Shown one piece after another: positions 62,683 to 64,000 of a stretch of DNA of 64,000 nucleotides. The translations under genes were made by a program, and so were the position numbers. This stretch comes from Shinella granuli (GTDB lineage Bacteria; Pseudomonadota; Alphaproteobacteria; Rhizobiales; Rhizobiaceae), in contig NZ_SLVX01000017.1 of the NCBI RefSeq assembly GCF_004341885.1, positions 62,001 through 126,000 on the forward strand. The letters run 5' to 3'. Position 1 is the stretch's first letter. Every line of letters starts with the position of its first letter. The notes beneath the pieces are model-generated. The model saw nothing but the letters and a program-made list of their open reading frames with translations, ran no database searches and was not told the origin of the DNA.

Positions 62683-63726
62683 ATGCGCCTGCTCGTTCTT
62701 GGAACCGGTGGCATGGCCAACACCCATGCCCAGCACTTTGCCGCGATCGACGGCGTCGACCTGGTCGGCGCAGTCGACGTGGACCCTTCGCGCGCCAAGG
62801 CCTTTGCCGACACGCACGGCATTCCCAACGTCTTCACCTCGCTGGAGGACGCCATTGCCTGGAACGGCTTCGACGCCGCCACCAACGTGACGCCCGACCG
62901 CGCCCACCACCCGACCACCCTGGCGCTGCTGGCGGCGGGCAAGCATGTCATGTGCGAGAAGCCGCTGGCGGAAAACTACGCCAAGGCGGATGAGATGGCG
63001 CGCGCCGCCGAGGCCTCCGGCCTCGTCACCATGGTGAATCTCACCTACCGCAACGTGGCGCCCCTGCAGAAGGCGCGGGCGATGGTGCTGGCCGGCGAAC
63101 TCGGCCATGTGCGCCATGTCGAGGCCTCCTACCTGCAAAGCTGGCTCGTCTCCAAGGCCTGGGGCAACTGGGCGACGGAAAGCCAGTGGCTCTGGCGGCT
63201 TTCCACCCGGCACGGCTCGAACGGCGTGCTCGGCGATGTCGGCATCCACATCCTCGACTTTGCCAGCTATGGCGCGGCGAGCGGGGTGGAGCATGTCTTC
63301 GCGCGGCTGCGGGCCTTCGACAAGGCGCCGGACAACCGCATCGGCGAATACGACCTCGACGCCAATGACAGTTTCACCATGACCGTCGATTTTTCCAACG
63401 GTGCGCTCGGCGTCATCCATGCGAGCCGCTGGGCGACCGGCCATCTCAATGAGCTGCGCCTGCGCATGCATGGCGACAGGGGCGCCCTGGAGGTCATCCA
63501 CACGCCCGAAGGATCCCGTCTGCGCGGCTGCCTCGGCGAGGATGTCGAGCAGGCGGTCTGGCGGGAACTCGATCCCGGCACGGTGCCGACGAACTACGAG
63601 CGCTTCGCCGCCGCCGTGGCGAGGGGCGAACAGGTCGAGCCCGGCTTCCGCCATGCAGCCGAGCTGCAGAAGGTTCTCGACCTTGCGATCGAGACCGAGA
63701 AGGAACGCCGCGAGCTGGCGGTCTGA
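62683..63726 (+). CDS. thuB: ThuB-type Gfo/Idh/MocA oxidoreductase
   Basis: A 347-residue NAD(P)-dependent sugar oxidoreductase: Rossmann motif LVLGTGGMANTHA, the family EKP motif in HVMCEKPLAENY, and a C-terminal alpha/beta substrate domain (GVLGDVGIHILDFASYGA). With ThuA it would oxidise disaccharides such as trehalose to 3-keto derivatives. It ends 2 bp before the convergent LacI-family gene. Confidence 0.9.
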   Translation: MRLLVLGTGGMANTHAQHFAAIDGVDLVGAVDVDPSRAKAFADTHGIPNVFTSLEDAIAWNGFDAATNVTPDRAHHPTTLALLAAGKHVMCEKPLAENYAKADEMARAAEASGLVTMVNLTYRNVAPLQKARAMVLAGELGHVRHVEASYLQSWLVSKAWGNWATESQWLWRLSTRHGSNGVLGDVGIHILDFASYGAASGVEHVFARLRAFDKAPDNRIGEYDLDANDSFTMTVDFSNGALGVIHASRWATGHLNELRLRMHGDRGALEVIHTPEGSRLRGCLGEDVEQAVWRELDPGTVPTNYERFAAAVARGEQVEPGFRHAAELQKVLDLAIETEKERRELAV

Positions 63727-63728
63727 TC

Positions 63729-64000
63729 TCAGGCCGGGGCAGGACCGGTCGATCCGCGAATGCGGAAGTCGACGGGCCAGATCTCCTGCAAGGCCTCGGG
63801 CGTCTCGCCCTGCAGCAGCCGCAGGACCATGTCGCCGATCCGCTCGCCCGCCGCGCGGATCGGCGATTGCGTCGTGGTGACCGACGGCACGAGGTTGTCG
63901 GGGCTGAGATAGGGGAAGACGTCGTCATGCGCGATGAGCGAGACGTCCTCGCCCAAGGCAAGCCCCGCGATGCGGATCGCCCGCATGGCGCCGAGCGCCG
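63729..64000 (-). CDS. LacI-family transcriptional regulator, C-terminal part (gene continues beyond window)
   Basis: Only about 90 C-terminal residues are in the window. They show the end of a periplasmic-binding-protein-like LacI/GalR effector domain: DVSLIAHDDVFPYLSP, SVTTTQSPIRAAGERIGDMVLRLLQG and the terminal strand DFRIRGSTG. The DNA-binding part lies beyond the right edge. It is convergent to thuB and is a candidate regulator of thuAB. Confidence 0.85.
   Translation of the reverse strand, partial: ALGAMRAIRIAGLALGEDVSLIAHDDVFPYLSPDNLVPSVTTTQSPIRAAGERIGDMVLRLLQGETPEALQEIWPVDFRIRGSTGPAPA

Overview
The window looks like a chromosomal segment of a Rhizobiaceae alphaproteobacterium (Sinorhizobium/Ensifer/Shinella/Rhizobium-like). 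The evidence is the GC-rich sequence, a PhyR-NepR-EcfG general stress locus, a SmoEFGK/MtlK polyol cluster, an OpgC glucan-modification protein, ThuAB, RirA-type iron boxes and rhizobial intergenic inverted repeats. Coding density is high. I see no tRNA, rRNA, transposase, prophage or CRISPR array.

Layout. (1) 1-3001: end of sarcosine oxidase (soxG) and a dimethylglycine/sarcosine-dehydrogenase-like flavoprotein, both for methylated glycine catabolism. (2) 3286-8895: complete branched-chain amino acid ABC transporter livHMGF, a DUF6867 membrane protein and livK, closed by a terminator. (3) 9104-16700: urease operon ureD-A-B-C-E-F-G, interspersed with a DUF1272 zinc-ribbon protein, an LprI-like secreted protein, a sialyltransferase (GT29)-like protein and a diguanylate cyclase. 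(4) 16722-22265, minus strand: a Crp/Fnr regulator preceded by a perfect anaerobox, then an RND efflux pump. (5) 22583-37459: reductive pyrimidine catabolism (PreTA, dihydropyrimidinase, ureidopropionase-type amidase) with an NMT1/THI5-type ABC importer and a RutR-like TetR regulator. Two similar RutR-like operators lie before the amidase and preT. OpgC, a DMT exporter and ExoD are embedded here. (6) 37706-47848: SorC-type regulator, polyol ABC transporter, two polyol dehydrogenases, a HAD phosphatase and an FGGY kinase.

(7) 47849-52534: the general stress response core (phyR, nepR, ecfG, HWE kinase, DUF883 and holin-like membrane proteins). Between the FGGY kinase and phyR lies a candidate small RNA of about 130 nt, with an EcfG-type promoter, three hairpins with C-rich loops and an intrinsic terminator. 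I rate this the most interesting element of the window. Near-perfect EcfG promoters also precede phyR, the DUF883 gene and the distant opgC gene.

(8) 52551-59911: heme uptake (hmuTUV, hmuS, tonB) and an iron-box-preceded operon encoding a DUF2325 protein, an 89-aa protein, an IsdG-type heme monooxygenase with an intact N-W-H triad, and a VOC protein. (9) 59914-64000: DUF423 protein, group II truncated hemoglobin, a TetR/SMR efflux pair with an apparently leaderless promoter, thuAB preceded by a LacI-type palindrome, and the end of a LacI-family regulator gene.

The segment is mostly nitrogen, carbon and iron acquisition plus stress control. Urea, pyrimidine and amino acid uptake and catabolism supply nitrogen, and polyols and trehalose supply carbon. 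All functional names rest on reading the translated sequences; no database search was possible.
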